Assembly (NCBI RefSeq): GCF_022179185.1
Contig: NZ_BPQJ01000018.1
Location: 62,001 to 126,000 of the forward strand
DNA: 64,000 nucleotides
Direction: 5' to 3'
Origin: Methylobacterium frigidaeris
Lineage (GTDB): Bacteria > Pseudomonadota > Alphaproteobacteria > Rhizobiales > Beijerinckiaceae
Below, piece after piece: positions 18,856 through 27,766 of this stretch (position 1 is the first letter of the stretch; every line of letters starts with the position of its first letter). Both the position numbers and the translations under genes were made by a program. The notes beneath the pieces were generated by a model. The model worked only from the letters and a program-made list of their open reading frames with translations. It did not search any database and was not told the DNA's origin.

Positions 18856-20024
18856 GGCCGGATCATCACCTTGATGCAGCCGTCCTGCTTGTCCCGGAAC
18901 GTCCGGTACATCTCCGGCCCCTGCTCCAGACCCACCGTGTGGGTGATGACGAAGGACGGGTCGATCTGCCCCTCCTCGATCCGCCGCAACAGGTCGCCGG
19001 TCCAGCGGTTGACGTGGGTCTGGCCCATCCGGAAGGTGAGCCCCTTGTTCATCGCCGCGCCGAACGGCACCTTGTCGATCAGGCCACCATAGACGCCGGG
19101 GATCGACAGCACGCCGGCCGGGCGGCAGACCATGATCATCTGGCGCAGCACGTGCGGCCGGTCGCTCTCCAGCATCACCGCCTGCTTGGCGCGGTCGTAG
19201 ATCGCATCGAGCGAGGTGGTGGCGTGGGCCTCCATCCCGACCGAATCGATGCACTTCTCCGGGCCCTTGCCGTCGGTCATGTCGTTGAGCTTGGCGACGA
19301 CGTTCGATTCTTGCGTGAGATCGATCGTCTCGGCGCCGCCGGCTCGGGCCATGGTGAGGCGCTCCGGCACCCGGTCGATGGCGATGACGCGCTTGGCTCC
19401 GAGCAGGATCGCCGAGCGGATCGCCATCTGGCCGACCGGGCCGCAGCCCCAGATCGCCACCGTGTCCTCCGGCTGGATGTCGCACTGCACCGCCGCCTGC
19501 CAGCCGGTCGGGAAGATGTCGGAGAGGAAGAGGAGCTTCTCGTCCGGAATGCCCTTCGGCACCTTGATGTGGGTGGCGTCGGCGAAGGGCACCCGCAGGT
19601 ACTCGGCCTGCCCGCCGGCATAGCCCCCGGTGAGATGGGTGTAGCCGAACAGGCCCGCGGTGGTGTGGCCGAAGGCGGCATCCGCCAGCTTCTTGTTCCG
19701 GTTCGAGCGCTCGCAGACCGAGAAGTTGCCGCGCTTACATTGGTCGCACTGGCCGCAGATGATGGTGAACGGCACCACGATCCGGTCGCCGACCTTGAGC
19801 GCCTTGTTGTCCCGGCCGACCTCGACCACCTCGCCCATGGTCTCGTGGCCCATGATGTCGCCCGACTTCATCCCAGGCATGAAGTGGTCGTAGAGGTGCA
19901 GGTCGGAGCCGCAGATGGCGCAGGAGGTCACCTTGATGATCGCGTCGCGCCCATCCTCGATCGTCGGATCGGGAACCGTGTCGCAGCGGATATCCGCAGT
20001 GCCGTGCCAGACGAGGGCTTTCAT
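18852..20024 (-). CDS. Zinc-dependent alcohol dehydrogenase (formaldehyde-dehydrogenase-like)
   Basis: A 390-residue medium-chain dehydrogenase. Catalytic zinc ligands are Cys38 (CAICGSD) and His60-Glu61 (GHETMGE). Structural zinc cysteines are at 90, 93, 96 and 104. The nucleotide-binding site reads IWGCGPVGQ. Length and spacing resemble glutathione-independent formaldehyde dehydrogenase relatives, so NAD-linked oxidation of an alcohol or aldehyde is likely, but the substrate is not determined. It is first in a two-gene operon with a membrane protein. Confidence 0.88.
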   Translation of the reverse strand: MKALVWHGTADIRCDTVPDPTIEDGRDAIIKVTSCAICGSDLHLYDHFMPGMKSGDIMGHETMGEVVEVGRDNKALKVGDRIVVPFTIICGQCDQCKRGNFSVCERSNRNKKLADAAFGHTTAGLFGYTHLTGGYAGGQAEYLRVPFADATHIKVPKGIPDEKLLFLSDIFPTGWQAAVQCDIQPEDTVAIWGCGPVGQMAIRSAILLGAKRVIAIDRVPERLTMARAGGAETIDLTQESNVVAKLNDMTDGKGPEKCIDSVGMEAHATTSLDAIYDRAKQAVMLESDRPHVLRQMIMVCRPAGVLSIPGVYGGLIDKVPFGAAMNKGLTFRMGQTHVNRWTGDLLRRIEEGQIDPSFVITHTVGLEQGPEMYRTFRDKQDGCIKVMIRP

Positions 20025-20144
20025 GGCTGATCGGTCTCCGAGGCTCTCGTGCCGCGGACGGGCCGGGACTGGCTTTCCGCGCGCACGGACCGTCCTCCGG
20101 CCGGGATATACATACTCCCTACCGGTAGTCGGCGTTGTTCGGAC

Positions 20145-20169
20145 AACCGATCAGTGTCGGGGCTGTTCC
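20145..20169 (-). promoter_or_regulatory. Candidate sigma-EcfG promoter of the dehydrogenase operon
   Basis: On the minus strand GGAAC (20169-20165), 17 bases, then GTT (20147-20145). It lies about 120 bases upstream of the dehydrogenase ATG at 20024, leaving a roughly 110-base leader. Confidence 0.6.
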
Positions 20170-20188
20170 TTGAACGATGCCGCGCCGC

Positions 20189-21106
20189 TCAGCGCGGACG
20201 AGGTGCGGCGCCGCCGCGGCGCAGCTCCAGGGTCGCCCAGCCCTCGATCAGGCGGCGCCGGCGCAGGCGGAACCCTTGAGCGGCATAGGCCGAGAGCACG
20301 CCCGGCACGTCGCGGGGGATCAGGCCGGAGAGCACCAGGGTACCGTCCGTCGCCACCGCGCGGGCGAGGCTCGGCGCGAGCCCCCTCAGTGGCCGAGCCA
20401 GGATGTTGGCAAAGACGAGGTCGAAGGCCCGGGTGTGGCGGGCAAGCGGGTGGCGCAGGCCCGGCGCCTCGTAGAAGGCCATCAGGTTGGCGAGCCCATT
20501 GAAGGCCGCGTTGGTGCGGGCGGTCGCCACCGCCTCCGGGTCGAGGTCGCCGGCGACGACTGTGGTGTGCAGGAGGCGTGCGGCGGCGAGCCCCAGGATG
20601 CCGGTGCCGGTGCCGACGTCGAGGACGCGGTGAGGGCGCCGCCTTTTCACCTCGTCGACGAGGGCGAGGAGGCAGCCGAGCGTGGTGCCGTGGTGCCCGG
20701 TACCGAAGGCGAGCGCCGCCTCGATCTCGATCGGCAGGTCGTTGGGCTGGACCCGTTCGCGGTCGTGCGAGCCGTGAACCAGGATGCGCCCGGCCCGTAC
20801 TGGCTTCAGCCCCTCGAGGGAGGCGCGAACCCAGTCCTGCTGGTCGATCGCCGCGAAGGTGGCCTCGTCGGCGGCGTCCCCGAGAATCGGGCGGATCAGC
20901 TCGCGCACCGCCTCCTCGTCGGGCTCCTCGGAGAAATAAGCCTCGAGGTGCCAGGTCTTGCCGTCCTCGGCCTCGAAGGCCGCGACCGCGGTCTCGGTCG
21001 GGTCGAAGACCTCGCCGATCAGGTCGGTCATGGCGCGGGCCGCGCGCTCGTTCGTGTCGAGACGCAGCACGTGGGTCGGGCGGTGGGGCGGCAGGCCTTC
21101 GAGCAT
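20189..21106 (-). CDS. prmA: Ribosomal protein L11 methyltransferase
   Basis: A SAM-dependent enzyme that methylates ribosomal protein L11. The 305-residue length is normal. The methyltransferase motif VLDVGTGTGILGLAAARLL, the GTGHHGTTLGCLLAL segment before it, and FDLVFANILARPL afterwards are diagnostic. The chosen ATG at 21106 gives the usual start; a longer frame to 21286 is open but implausible. It is transcribed away from the 76-codon gene at 21330. Confidence 0.93.
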   Translation of the reverse strand: MLEGLPPHRPTHVLRLDTNERAARAMTDLIGEVFDPTETAVAAFEAEDGKTWHLEAYFSEEPDEEAVRELIRPILGDAADEATFAAIDQQDWVRASLEGLKPVRAGRILVHGSHDRERVQPNDLPIEIEAALAFGTGHHGTTLGCLLALVDEVKRRRPHRVLDVGTGTGILGLAAARLLHTTVVAGDLDPEAVATARTNAAFNGLANLMAFYEAPGLRHPLARHTRAFDLVFANILARPLRGLAPSLARAVATDGTLVLSGLIPRDVPGVLSAYAAQGFRLRRRRLIEGWATLELRRGGAAPRPR

Positions 21107-21258
21107 GCCCGCGCCAATAGCATCCGCACCGGCCGCCGTCACCGCCCCGTCACGTCCGCGCGGCATCTCTCTCGCCGCGCGACACGCCCTACCGCCTCGC
21201 ACCATGTGGCAACGGCGACGCGGCCGGCCTGTCGCAAGGGAACTTCGCCCGTCCCCGT

Positions 21259-21283
21259 GGAACCGGCGCGACCGATCGGCGTT
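21259..21283 (+). promoter_or_regulatory. Candidate sigma-EcfG promoter
   Basis: GGAAC (21259-21263), 17 bases, then CGTT with GTT at 21281-21283. It is 47 bases upstream of the small ORF at 21330, the same geometry as at 18005. Confidence 0.55.
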
Positions 21284-21329
21284 CACAGCGGCGCCGGTCG
21301 CCAGAAGCCGGCCGTTGAAGGATCGTACG

Positions 21330-21560
21330 ATGCGTACCCGAGTTCGCGAGCAGTTTCGGCCGGATGCGTGCGCCGGGCCGGCTCAGGCTCCCGTGCGGGA
21401 ACTCCCCGTCCTGCGGGACCCCCATCGGCGCCGCGCGGCGCCGCTCACCGCCGAGGATACGGCCCTGCCGGGCCGCATGCTCGTTCTGCTCAGCCGGCTG
21501 CACCGGAGCGAGATGCAGCTGAAGGCCGACGCGGAGGCCGCCAGTCCGCAGGGCGCCTGA
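21330..21560 (+). CDS. Small hypothetical protein (76 aa)
   Basis: No family was recognised. The product is basic at the N-terminus, with a helix-forming C-terminal half (GRMLVLLSRLHRSEMQLKAD). Support for a real gene is the AAGGA ribosome site at 21318-21322, seven bases before the ATG, and the EcfG-like promoter at a typical distance. The longer frame upstream to 20958 is a shadow of prmA. Confidence 0.5.
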   Translation: MRTRVREQFRPDACAGPAQAPVRELPVLRDPHRRRAAPLTAEDTALPGRMLVLLSRLHRSEMQLKADAEAASPQGA

Positions 21561-21655
21561 GCCCGATTCGGCCTCCACATGGCTTCGGGCGACCGCACCG
21601 CGATCTCCCGAAGCTATCGACCCGGATCGGGTCCGGGCCTCAAGCGTCCAAAGGC

Positions 21656-22432
21656 TCACGCACCCAGGCGCGAGCCCAGGCGGGCATCCGGCACGTAGCC
21701 GCGGTTCCAGGTCGGGCTGATCACCACCTCGTTCAGGCAGACGTGCTTCGGGCGCGTCGCCACGAACAGGATCAGTGCCGCCATGTCGTCGGGCTGGAGC
21801 ATGCGGGCCCGGTCCTCGGCGCTCACCGGCACGGGCCGCTTGTCGAGGATCGGGGTCGCGACCTCGGCCGGGCACAGCACCGTCGAGCGGATGCCGTTGA
21901 CGCATTCCTCCATGTTGATGCTGTGGCTCATCGCCACCACGGCGTGCTTGGCCGCCGTGTAGGCCGGCCCGCTGACCGGGCTGACGTAGCGCCCGGCCCA
22001 GGAGGCGGTGTGGATCAGGACGCCGTCGCCCTGCTGGCGCATCAGCGGCAGCACCGCGAGCGAGGCATAGAAGGCGCTCGACAGGTTGGCGGCGATGACC
22101 GCCTGCGCGCCGTCCGGCGACAGGGCGTCCCAGCGCCGCTCGCGCACGTTGCTGCCGGCATTGCTCACCAGCACGTCGAGCCGGCCGAACCGCGCGGCGA
22201 TCCCATCGACGATGGCCTTGATGCGATTCGCATCCGTGACGTCACCGGGCTCGACCACGGCCTCAGCTCCGGACGCCGCGATGCGCGCGGCCAGGGCCCG
22301 CAGCGGCTCCTCCCGGCGCCCGGTCAGCACCACCCGGGCCCCTGCTCCCGCAAGGGCGAGCGCCGCCGCCTCGCCGATGCCGCTGCCCGCGCCCGTCACC
22401 CAGGCGACCTTGCCGGCCAGATCCTGCGTCAT
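21656..22432 (-). CDS. SDR-family NAD(P)-dependent oxidoreductase
   Basis: A 258-residue classical short-chain dehydrogenase. The cofactor motif TGAGSGIG is at residues 13-20, the NAG motif reads VSNAGSN, and the catalytic Ser/Tyr/Lys triad sits around TASWAGRY and AYTAAKHAV. The start at 22432 has a strong GGGAGGAG site. The C-terminal NEVVISPTWNR is shared with serine/3-hydroxy acid-type SDRs, but the substrate is unknown. It is co-directional with argE upstream (128-base gap). Confidence 0.88.
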   Translation of the reverse strand: MTQDLAGKVAWVTGAGSGIGEAAALALAGAGARVVLTGRREEPLRALAARIAASGAEAVVEPGDVTDANRIKAIVDGIAARFGRLDVLVSNAGSNVRERRWDALSPDGAQAVIAANLSSAFYASLAVLPLMRQQGDGVLIHTASWAGRYVSPVSGPAYTAAKHAVVAMSHSINMEECVNGIRSTVLCPAEVATPILDKRPVPVSAEDRARMLQPDDMAALILFVATRPKHVCLNEVVISPTWNRGYVPDARLGSRLGA

Positions 22433-22559
22433 GTTCCAACTCCTCCCGGTTCCGCGGCGGTCCTCCCGCCCGTGCACAGGGTCGGGGACCGTCCGTCGCA
22501 CTCGTCTTCCAAGTTACGACGGCGCCGCGCAAGAGCGGTCCTCGGGGGAGCGGGCGGCT

Positions 22560-23750
22560 CTACGCACAGCTCTCCGCGATCAGACGGCGCAGGAAGGCGG
22601 CACAGTCGGCGAGCTCGGCCCTCTCGACATACTCGTCGGCCTTGTGGGCGCGGGCGATGTCGCCGGGGCCGATCACCACCGAGGGGATGTCGCCGAGGCT
22701 CTGGAACAGGCCGGCCTCGGTGCCGTACGAGACCTTGGCGTGGGCGTTGCGGCCGGCGAGGCGCTTGGCCAGGGTGACGAGGGGCGCGTCGGGCGCGATG
22801 TCGAGGCCCGGATAGTCGATCACCGGCTCGACCGTGAGGCCGCAGCCGGGATCGCGCGCCTGCATCTCCGGCGCCAGAACGTCGCGGGCGTAAGCGAGCA
22901 CCGTGTCGGCGAGGGCGCGGGGATCGTCGGCGGCGATCGCCCGGAACTCGAACCCGACGGTGCAACGGTCGGGCACGATGTTGAGGGCGGTGCCGCCCTG
23001 GACCAGGGCGGTGAGCCCGGTCGTGTGGGGCACGTCGTAGAGGTCGTCGCGGGCGCCGTCGCGGGCGAGATCCTCGGCGGTGAGCCGCACCCGGTCGATG
23101 AAGCGCGCCGCGTACTCGACGGCGTTGACCCCCGTAGGCGCCAGCGCCGAGTGGCAGGCGCGGCCCCGGAACGTGGCCTTCGCGCCGTACTTGCCCTTGT
23201 GGCCGATCACCACCGCCATGCCGGTCGGCTCGCCGACGAAGCAGCCGAGGGGCTCGACACCCCGCTCCCGGATGTGGGCGATGAGCGGCCGGACGCCGAG
23301 GCAGCCGATCTCCTCGTCGTAGGAGATGGCGAGGTGCAGCGGGCGGGTGAGCGGGGCCGCCGCCATCTCGGGCAGGAGCGCCAGGCAGACGGCGAGGAAG
23401 CCCTTCATGTCCGAGGTGCCGCGGCCGTAGAGGCGCCCGTCGATGTCGGTGAGCCGGAACGGGTCGTGGGTCCAGTCCTGGCCCTCCACCGGCACCACGT
23501 CGCTGTGGCCCGACAGCACGTAACCCGGCCGGTCGGCCGGCCCGACGGTGACCCACAGGGCCGCCTTCTGCCCCGTCGCGTCCACGACCCTCTCGACCGC
23601 GGCGCCGTGGTGACGGCAATACGCCTCGACGTGATCGACGAGGGGCAGATTGCTCGCCGAGCTGACCGTCTCGAAGCCCACGAGGGTGGCGAGGATGTCC
23701 GTGATGGCGGACAGCGTGGTGTCGGGGGCCTTGAGGTTGGAAGACGTCAT
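22560..23750 (-). CDS. argE: Acetylornithine deacetylase
   Basis: An M20-family metallohydrolase that releases ornithine from N-acetylornithine in arginine synthesis. The 396-residue protein shows the metal-ligand and catalytic motifs SGHSDVVPV, GRGTSDMKGF and SYDEEIGCLG, and the C-terminal GTEAGLFQ. The length fits ArgE. A related M20 peptidase specificity cannot be excluded by eye, but the motif set (GEPTGMAVVIGHKGK) is that of ArgE. Confidence 0.9.
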   Translation of the reverse strand: MTSSNLKAPDTTLSAITDILATLVGFETVSSASNLPLVDHVEAYCRHHGAAVERVVDATGQKAALWVTVGPADRPGYVLSGHSDVVPVEGQDWTHDPFRLTDIDGRLYGRGTSDMKGFLAVCLALLPEMAAAPLTRPLHLAISYDEEIGCLGVRPLIAHIRERGVEPLGCFVGEPTGMAVVIGHKGKYGAKATFRGRACHSALAPTGVNAVEYAARFIDRVRLTAEDLARDGARDDLYDVPHTTGLTALVQGGTALNIVPDRCTVGFEFRAIAADDPRALADTVLAYARDVLAPEMQARDPGCGLTVEPVIDYPGLDIAPDAPLVTLAKRLAGRNAHAKVSYGTEAGLFQSLGDIPSVVIGPGDIARAHKADEYVERAELADCAAFLRRLIAESCA

Positions 23751-23894
23751 GGGAAGCGTGCGGGCCTGACCGGGGTGATGCGAGAAATGCGACCCCGCGA
23801 GGCTTGCAGGGCCGATGCCACCACGCGGCGGGCGGCTCTTCCCTTATGCCGCGTTACGGCGCCGGCGGACAGCGGGCCGGCCCGATCCGACGCT

Positions 23895-24236
23895 CTACTC
23901 GGACAGGTCCAGGAAATGCCGCCCGTCCCGGTCGTCGATCTCGATGATCCAGAGGTCGGAATCGAACCGGATCTCCCGGGCGAGCCGCGCCTCGACGTCC
24001 GGAGGCAGGGCCTCGCGCATCAAGCTCTCGAAGCGGCGGCCGCCCTCCTCCATTCCCTCGAACAGGGCCTGGGGCGCAGGGCCGTAGAGGTCGGCGCGTC
24101 CGTCGAGGCGGTCGACCTTCACGAAGATCGCCCCTGCCTCCGGCGCGCCGCGGCGGCGCTGCACGGCGCTCACCCCCTCGACGGCGCAGCGGCGCAAATG
24201 GGCGGCGACCCAGAAATCGGAGCGCAGGCGTGCCAT
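23895..24236 (-). CDS. DUF1491 family protein
   Basis: A 113-residue cytoplasmic protein of unknown function, conserved across alphaproteobacteria. The family pattern is clear: LRSDFWVAAHLRRC at the start, GAIFVKVDRLDG in the middle, and RFDSDLWIIEIDDRDGRHF at the end. It stands alone between argE and a small conserved gene in the same orientation. Confidence 0.85.
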   Translation of the reverse strand: MARLRSDFWVAAHLRRCAVEGVSAVQRRRGAPEAGAIFVKVDRLDGRADLYGPAPQALFEGMEEGGRRFESLMREALPPDVEARLAREIRFDSDLWIIEIDDRDGRHFLDLSE

Positions 24237-24348
24237 CGGGCGGGGCGTCCTCGAGGATGTCCGGTCGTCGTCGGTCCCTCATAGGACAGCGCCCGATCGC
24301 GGGGCAATCGGGCGCTGCATCGAACCGTGACTGGCATGCGGACCGGGC

Positions 24349-24549
24349 TCAGGATGCCCGCGCGGCCCCGTCGACCTCGGCCACGTCGGCCCTCTCGCGC
24401 CAATCCTCTACGCCGTGCTGGCGCGCGAAGCGCAAGGCGGCGGCGCGGACCGCCCGCTCCGGATCGCGGGCGCGGGTGATCTCCACGGTCCCGACGGTGA
24501 ACGGGACCCCGAGGATCTGCTTGGCGAACAGCACGCGGTACTGCGACAT
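24349..24549 (-). CDS. Small conserved hypothetical protein (66 aa)
   Basis: A short alpha/beta-like protein starting MSQYRVLFAKQILGVPF. The ATG at 24549 has GGGAG nine bases upstream, and its composition is that of a real protein rather than a GC shadow. The function is unknown. It is separated from DUF1491 by 112 bases in the same direction. Confidence 0.65.
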   Translation of the reverse strand: MSQYRVLFAKQILGVPFTVGTVEITRARDPERAVRAAALRFARQHGVEDWRERADVAEVDGAARAS

Positions 24550-24915
24550 CGTCCGTCTCCCTAGGCGATGGATCGCGCCGATGACGGGATTTCTTAACCG
24601 CTCCAGGCTCCCGAGGCGACCGCGCCGCGGCCATCGGCCGGGACCACGGATGAAGCACGCCTCCGTACTTCGTCCGGTTTCGCGTTTCGCCCGTCGGGGA
24701 GCCGATCGACTGCGATCGGAAAAAGGTATCGGCATGGTCTGTGCCGAAGCAAGCCAGCATGTCCGGCCCGCCTGATCCACCATGTGGTGATGATCTCCGC
24801 TAACGGAAGGTGCCTCACGGGCGTGTGATCGCGCCTTTTTGCGCAGCGAGGCGGCATGCCCGCAGGGCAGGCCTCCCGTGCGGGCAGGCCCCGTGCTGCA
24901 GCGCAAAAACCCGTT
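24550..24915. other. Intergenic region with long inverted repeat
   Basis: 366 bases between the small minus-strand gene and the MFS gene. Near its right end, TTTTTGCGC (24836-24844) is mirrored by GCGCAAAAA (24901-24909), enclosing a GC-rich internal structure. This could be a structured leader of the transporter mRNA. No protein-coding gene was recognised. Confidence 0.5.
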
Positions 24916-26130
24916 ATGTCGGGCGCGCCTTCGCACGAGATCACGCTCACGCAGGACGCGCCCATGCCGCCCTTCTCCGCCGCGACCCGCCTGAGCCTCA
25001 GCCTGATCGCCGGCGGGGCGGTCGCCAACATCTATTACAACCAGCCGCTGCTCGGGCTGCTGGTCCAGGTTTTCGGCCACGACGCCTCGGTGCTGGTGCC
25101 GACCGCGACGCTCGCCGGCTACGGGCTCGGCATCCTGGGCCTCGTGCCGCTCGGCGACGCCCTGCCCCGGCGCAGCCTGATCGTCGGCCAGCTCCTGCTG
25201 CTGGCCGCGGTGCTGGTGCTGGCGGCCGCGAGCGCCAGCTTGGCCGTCCTGGTGCTGGCGAGCTTCCTGATCGGGGTGCTCTCGACCGCCGCCCAGCAGG
25301 CGGTGCCCTTCGCCGCCGAGCTGGCGCCGGATGCGGTCCGCGGCCGGATGGTCGGCCAGGTGATGACCGGCCTGCTCCTCGGCATCCTGCTCGCCCGGAC
25401 CTTGAGCGGCTTCGTCGGCGCGTGGCTCGGCTGGCGGGCGGTCTTCGTCGGCGCGGCCGGGCTCTCGGTGGCGCTCGCCGGCCTCGCTTGGCTCGGGCTG
25501 CCAAAGACACCACCCGCCGCACGCCTCGGCTACGGCGCGCTGATGGGCTCGATCCTCGACCTGGTGCGCAGCCAGCCGGTGTTACGGCGGGCCGCCCTGG
25601 CGCAGGCGCTGCTGTTCGCCGCCTTCAACGCGTTCTGGACCACGCTGGCGCTCCTCGTCGAGGCGCCGCCCTTCGGGCTCGATCCCGCCGGGGCGGGCCT
25701 GTTCGGGCTGATCGGCGCGGCGGGCGCGCTCTGCGCACCCATCGCCGGGCGCTTCGCCGATACGCGCAGCCCGCGTCCGGTGCTCATCGGCGGCGCCGCG
25801 CTGACGCTGGCCGCCTTCGTGGTGTTCGGCCTGTTCGGCGGCCACTCGCTGGTCGCGCTGGCGGTCGGGGTGCTGCTCATCGACATCGGCATCAACACCG
25901 CGCTGATCGCCAACCAGACCCGGGTCTACGCCCTCGCCCCCGGCGCCCGCGGGCGGATCAACACGGTGTTCTTCACCGCGATCTTCGCCGGCGGCGCACT
26001 CGGCGCCTCGGCCGGCACGCGGGCCTTCGCCGCTGGCGGATGGCCGGCGCTCTGCGCCGTCGGCGGCGCCTTCGCGGCGGCGAGCCTGCTGGTGCCCCTG
26101 CTGGAGCCCCGCGGCCGCCCTAGATCCTGA
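24916..26130 (+). CDS. MFS transporter (drug/sugar exporter-like)
   Basis: 404 residues with about 12 hydrophobic segments, starting GGAVANIYYNQPLLGLL, a hallmark of the YbcL/YdhP-like MFS efflux group. The cytoplasmic loop motif ADTRSPRPVLIG and the substrate-path helix rich in Gly/Ala are present. The likely start is ATG 24916; a later ATG at 24964 is equally possible since neither has a strong ribosome site. The substrate is unknown. The spore-photolyase-like gene follows almost directly. Confidence 0.85.
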   Translation: MSGAPSHEITLTQDAPMPPFSAATRLSLSLIAGGAVANIYYNQPLLGLLVQVFGHDASVLVPTATLAGYGLGILGLVPLGDALPRRSLIVGQLLLLAAVLVLAAASASLAVLVLASFLIGVLSTAAQQAVPFAAELAPDAVRGRMVGQVMTGLLLGILLARTLSGFVGAWLGWRAVFVGAAGLSVALAGLAWLGLPKTPPAARLGYGALMGSILDLVRSQPVLRRAALAQALLFAAFNAFWTTLALLVEAPPFGLDPAGAGLFGLIGAAGALCAPIAGRFADTRSPRPVLIGGAALTLAAFVVFGLFGGHSLVALAVGVLLIDIGINTALIANQTRVYALAPGARGRINTVFFTAIFAGGALGASAGTRAFAAGGWPALCAVGGAFAAASLLVPLLEPRGRPRS

Positions 26131-26137
26131 GGCCAGC

Positions 26138-27229
26138 ATTCCCGGCCGAGCCCGTCCCCTGTCCCGTTCCTCTGCCCATCTCCTCGCCATCGACACGATC
26201 TACCACGAGCCCGCGGTCGAGGACTTCGCCCGCGGCCGGGAGATCCTGGAGCGCTTCCCGGAGGCGCGGCGGATCGAGGTCGCCTCGCACTGGAAGATCC
26301 CGGAGTTGCACGGCAATGCCGGCTCGGTCGAGGATTGGGTGCGGATCAAGCGCTCGACCCTGGTGCTCGGGGTCAAGAAGGGTCTGACCTCGCGGCCGAA
26401 CGGCCGCAGCGCCCACTTCATCGCGCCGTCGAGTTCCAACGGCTGCGCCATGGCCTGCGCCTATTGCTACGTGCCGCGCCGCAAGGGCTACGCCAACCCG
26501 ATCACCCTGTTCGTCAACACCGAGGCGATCGGCCGGGCCATCACCCGCCACGCGGCCGCGCAGGGGCCGCTCCCCGCCCCCGACCAGATCGACGACCGGT
26601 ACTGGGTCTACGACATCGGCGAGAATGGCGACCTGTCGGTCGACGCGCTCGCTTGCGACAGCGTGCGCGACCTCGTCGGGCTGTTTCGCGACATCCCGAA
26701 CGCCAAGGCGTCCTTCGCCACCAAGTTCGTCAACCGCGACCTGCTGGCCTACGCGCCTCAGGCCAAGACCCGGATCCGCTTCTCGCTGATGCCCGAGCGC
26801 ATCGCGCGGGTGGTCGACGTGCGCACCTCACCCATGCCGGAGCGGATCGCCGCGATCGACGCGTTCGTTGGGGCGGGCTACGAGGTCCACGCCAATTTCT
26901 CGCCGGTGATCCTCTACGAGGGCTGGGAGGAAGATTGGCGGGCGCTGTTCCGCGCACTCGATGCCGGCATCGGCCCGGCCGCGAAGGCGCAGCTGAAAGC
27001 CGAGATCATCTTTCTCACCCACAACGCCGCCCTGCACGACGTCAATCTGCAATGGCACCCCAAGGCCGAGGCGCTGCTGTGGCGTCCCGACATCCAGGAG
27101 ACCAAGCGCTCCGAGGGCGGGATGGAGAACCTGCGCTACCGCACCGGATGGAAGGGCCGCTGGCTCGCCCGGTTCAAGGCGCTGCTCGCCGAGGAGCTGC
27201 CCTATTGCGGGGTGCGCTACGCGTTCTGA
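26138..27229 (+). CDS. Spore photoproduct lyase-like radical SAM protein
   Basis: A radical SAM enzyme with the CX3CX2C cluster motif in NGCAMACAYCYVPR, followed by FATKFVNRDLL and SLMPERIARVVD blocks shared with SPL proteins of non-sporulating bacteria. Conserved sequence begins well before any standard start: residues such as AIDTIYHEPAVEDF and EVASHWKIPELHG are encoded upstream of the first TTG at 26306, and no ATG, GTG or TTG lies in this frame back to the end of the MFS gene. The best placed candidate is an ATT at 26138 with GAGG five bases upstream. The start coordinate is therefore tentative; a CTG at 26159 or a sequence error are alternatives. Confidence 0.75.
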   Translation: MPGRARPLSRSSAHLLAIDTIYHEPAVEDFARGREILERFPEARRIEVASHWKIPELHGNAGSVEDWVRIKRSTLVLGVKKGLTSRPNGRSAHFIAPSSSNGCAMACAYCYVPRRKGYANPITLFVNTEAIGRAITRHAAAQGPLPAPDQIDDRYWVYDIGENGDLSVDALACDSVRDLVGLFRDIPNAKASFATKFVNRDLLAYAPQAKTRIRFSLMPERIARVVDVRTSPMPERIAAIDAFVGAGYEVHANFSPVILYEGWEEDWRALFRALDAGIGPAAKAQLKAEIIFLTHNAALHDVNLQWHPKAEALLWRPDIQETKRSEGGMENLRYRTGWKGRWLARFKALLAEELPYCGVRYAF

Positions 27230-27259
27230 CGGGCGCGCACCCGCGCCACGATGCCCGGA

Positions 27260-27568
27260 TCAGTGGGTCCAGGGCGCAGTGCGGTTGTACTTGAAGTTGT
27301 CGGAGTAGGAGAGGCCGCGGCGCAGGGGCATCTGCGGCTCCTCGACCCGGTAGGCGATACCCTCGCGGGTCGCGTAGGCGATCGCCTCCTCCTTGGTGTC
27401 GAACTCGAGCCGCACCTGCTGCAGCATGTCCGAGGACGAGGTCCAGCCCATCAGCGGCTCGGTCTCCCGCGGGCTCGTCTGCTCGAACTCCAGCGTCCAC
27501 TGCTTGGTCCGGGCGAGGCCGGACTGGGTCGGGTCCTTGGCAGGGCGGAAGATGCGGGCGGTCGACAT
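27260..27568 (-). CDS. NADH dehydrogenase (complex I) accessory subunit, NDUFS4-like
   Basis: A 102-residue member of the ETC complex I subunit conserved-region family, equivalent to mitochondrial 18-kDa NDUFS4, found in alphaproteobacteria. Typical elements are ARIFRPAKDPTQSG, WTLEFEQ, PLMGWTSSSDMLQQV and the final YSDNFKYNR. It stabilises the NADH-binding arm of complex I. It lies just downstream of tRNA-Pro on the same strand. Confidence 0.92.
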   Translation of the reverse strand: MSTARIFRPAKDPTQSGLARTKQWTLEFEQTSPRETEPLMGWTSSSDMLQQVRLEFDTKEEAIAYATREGIAYRVEEPQMPLRRGLSYSDNFKYNRTAPWTH

Positions 27569-27594
27569 CGCGGGCTCTGATCCGTGGAGGTGAA

Positions 27595-27671
<77 letters not shown>

Positions 27672-27766
27672 ACAGGCTCTAGGCCGTTGGTTCTCTAGCG
27701 TTTTAGGGCGGGGGGCGCAAGCTGGCATCCTGAACCGAATGCGAACGAGATGCCCTTGTCGGGGCT

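Noticed and set aside
22086-24284. Long plus-strand frame of about 730 codons opposite SDR, argE and DUF1491
   Set aside because: Compositional shadow; the minus-strand frames contain clear catalytic motifs.
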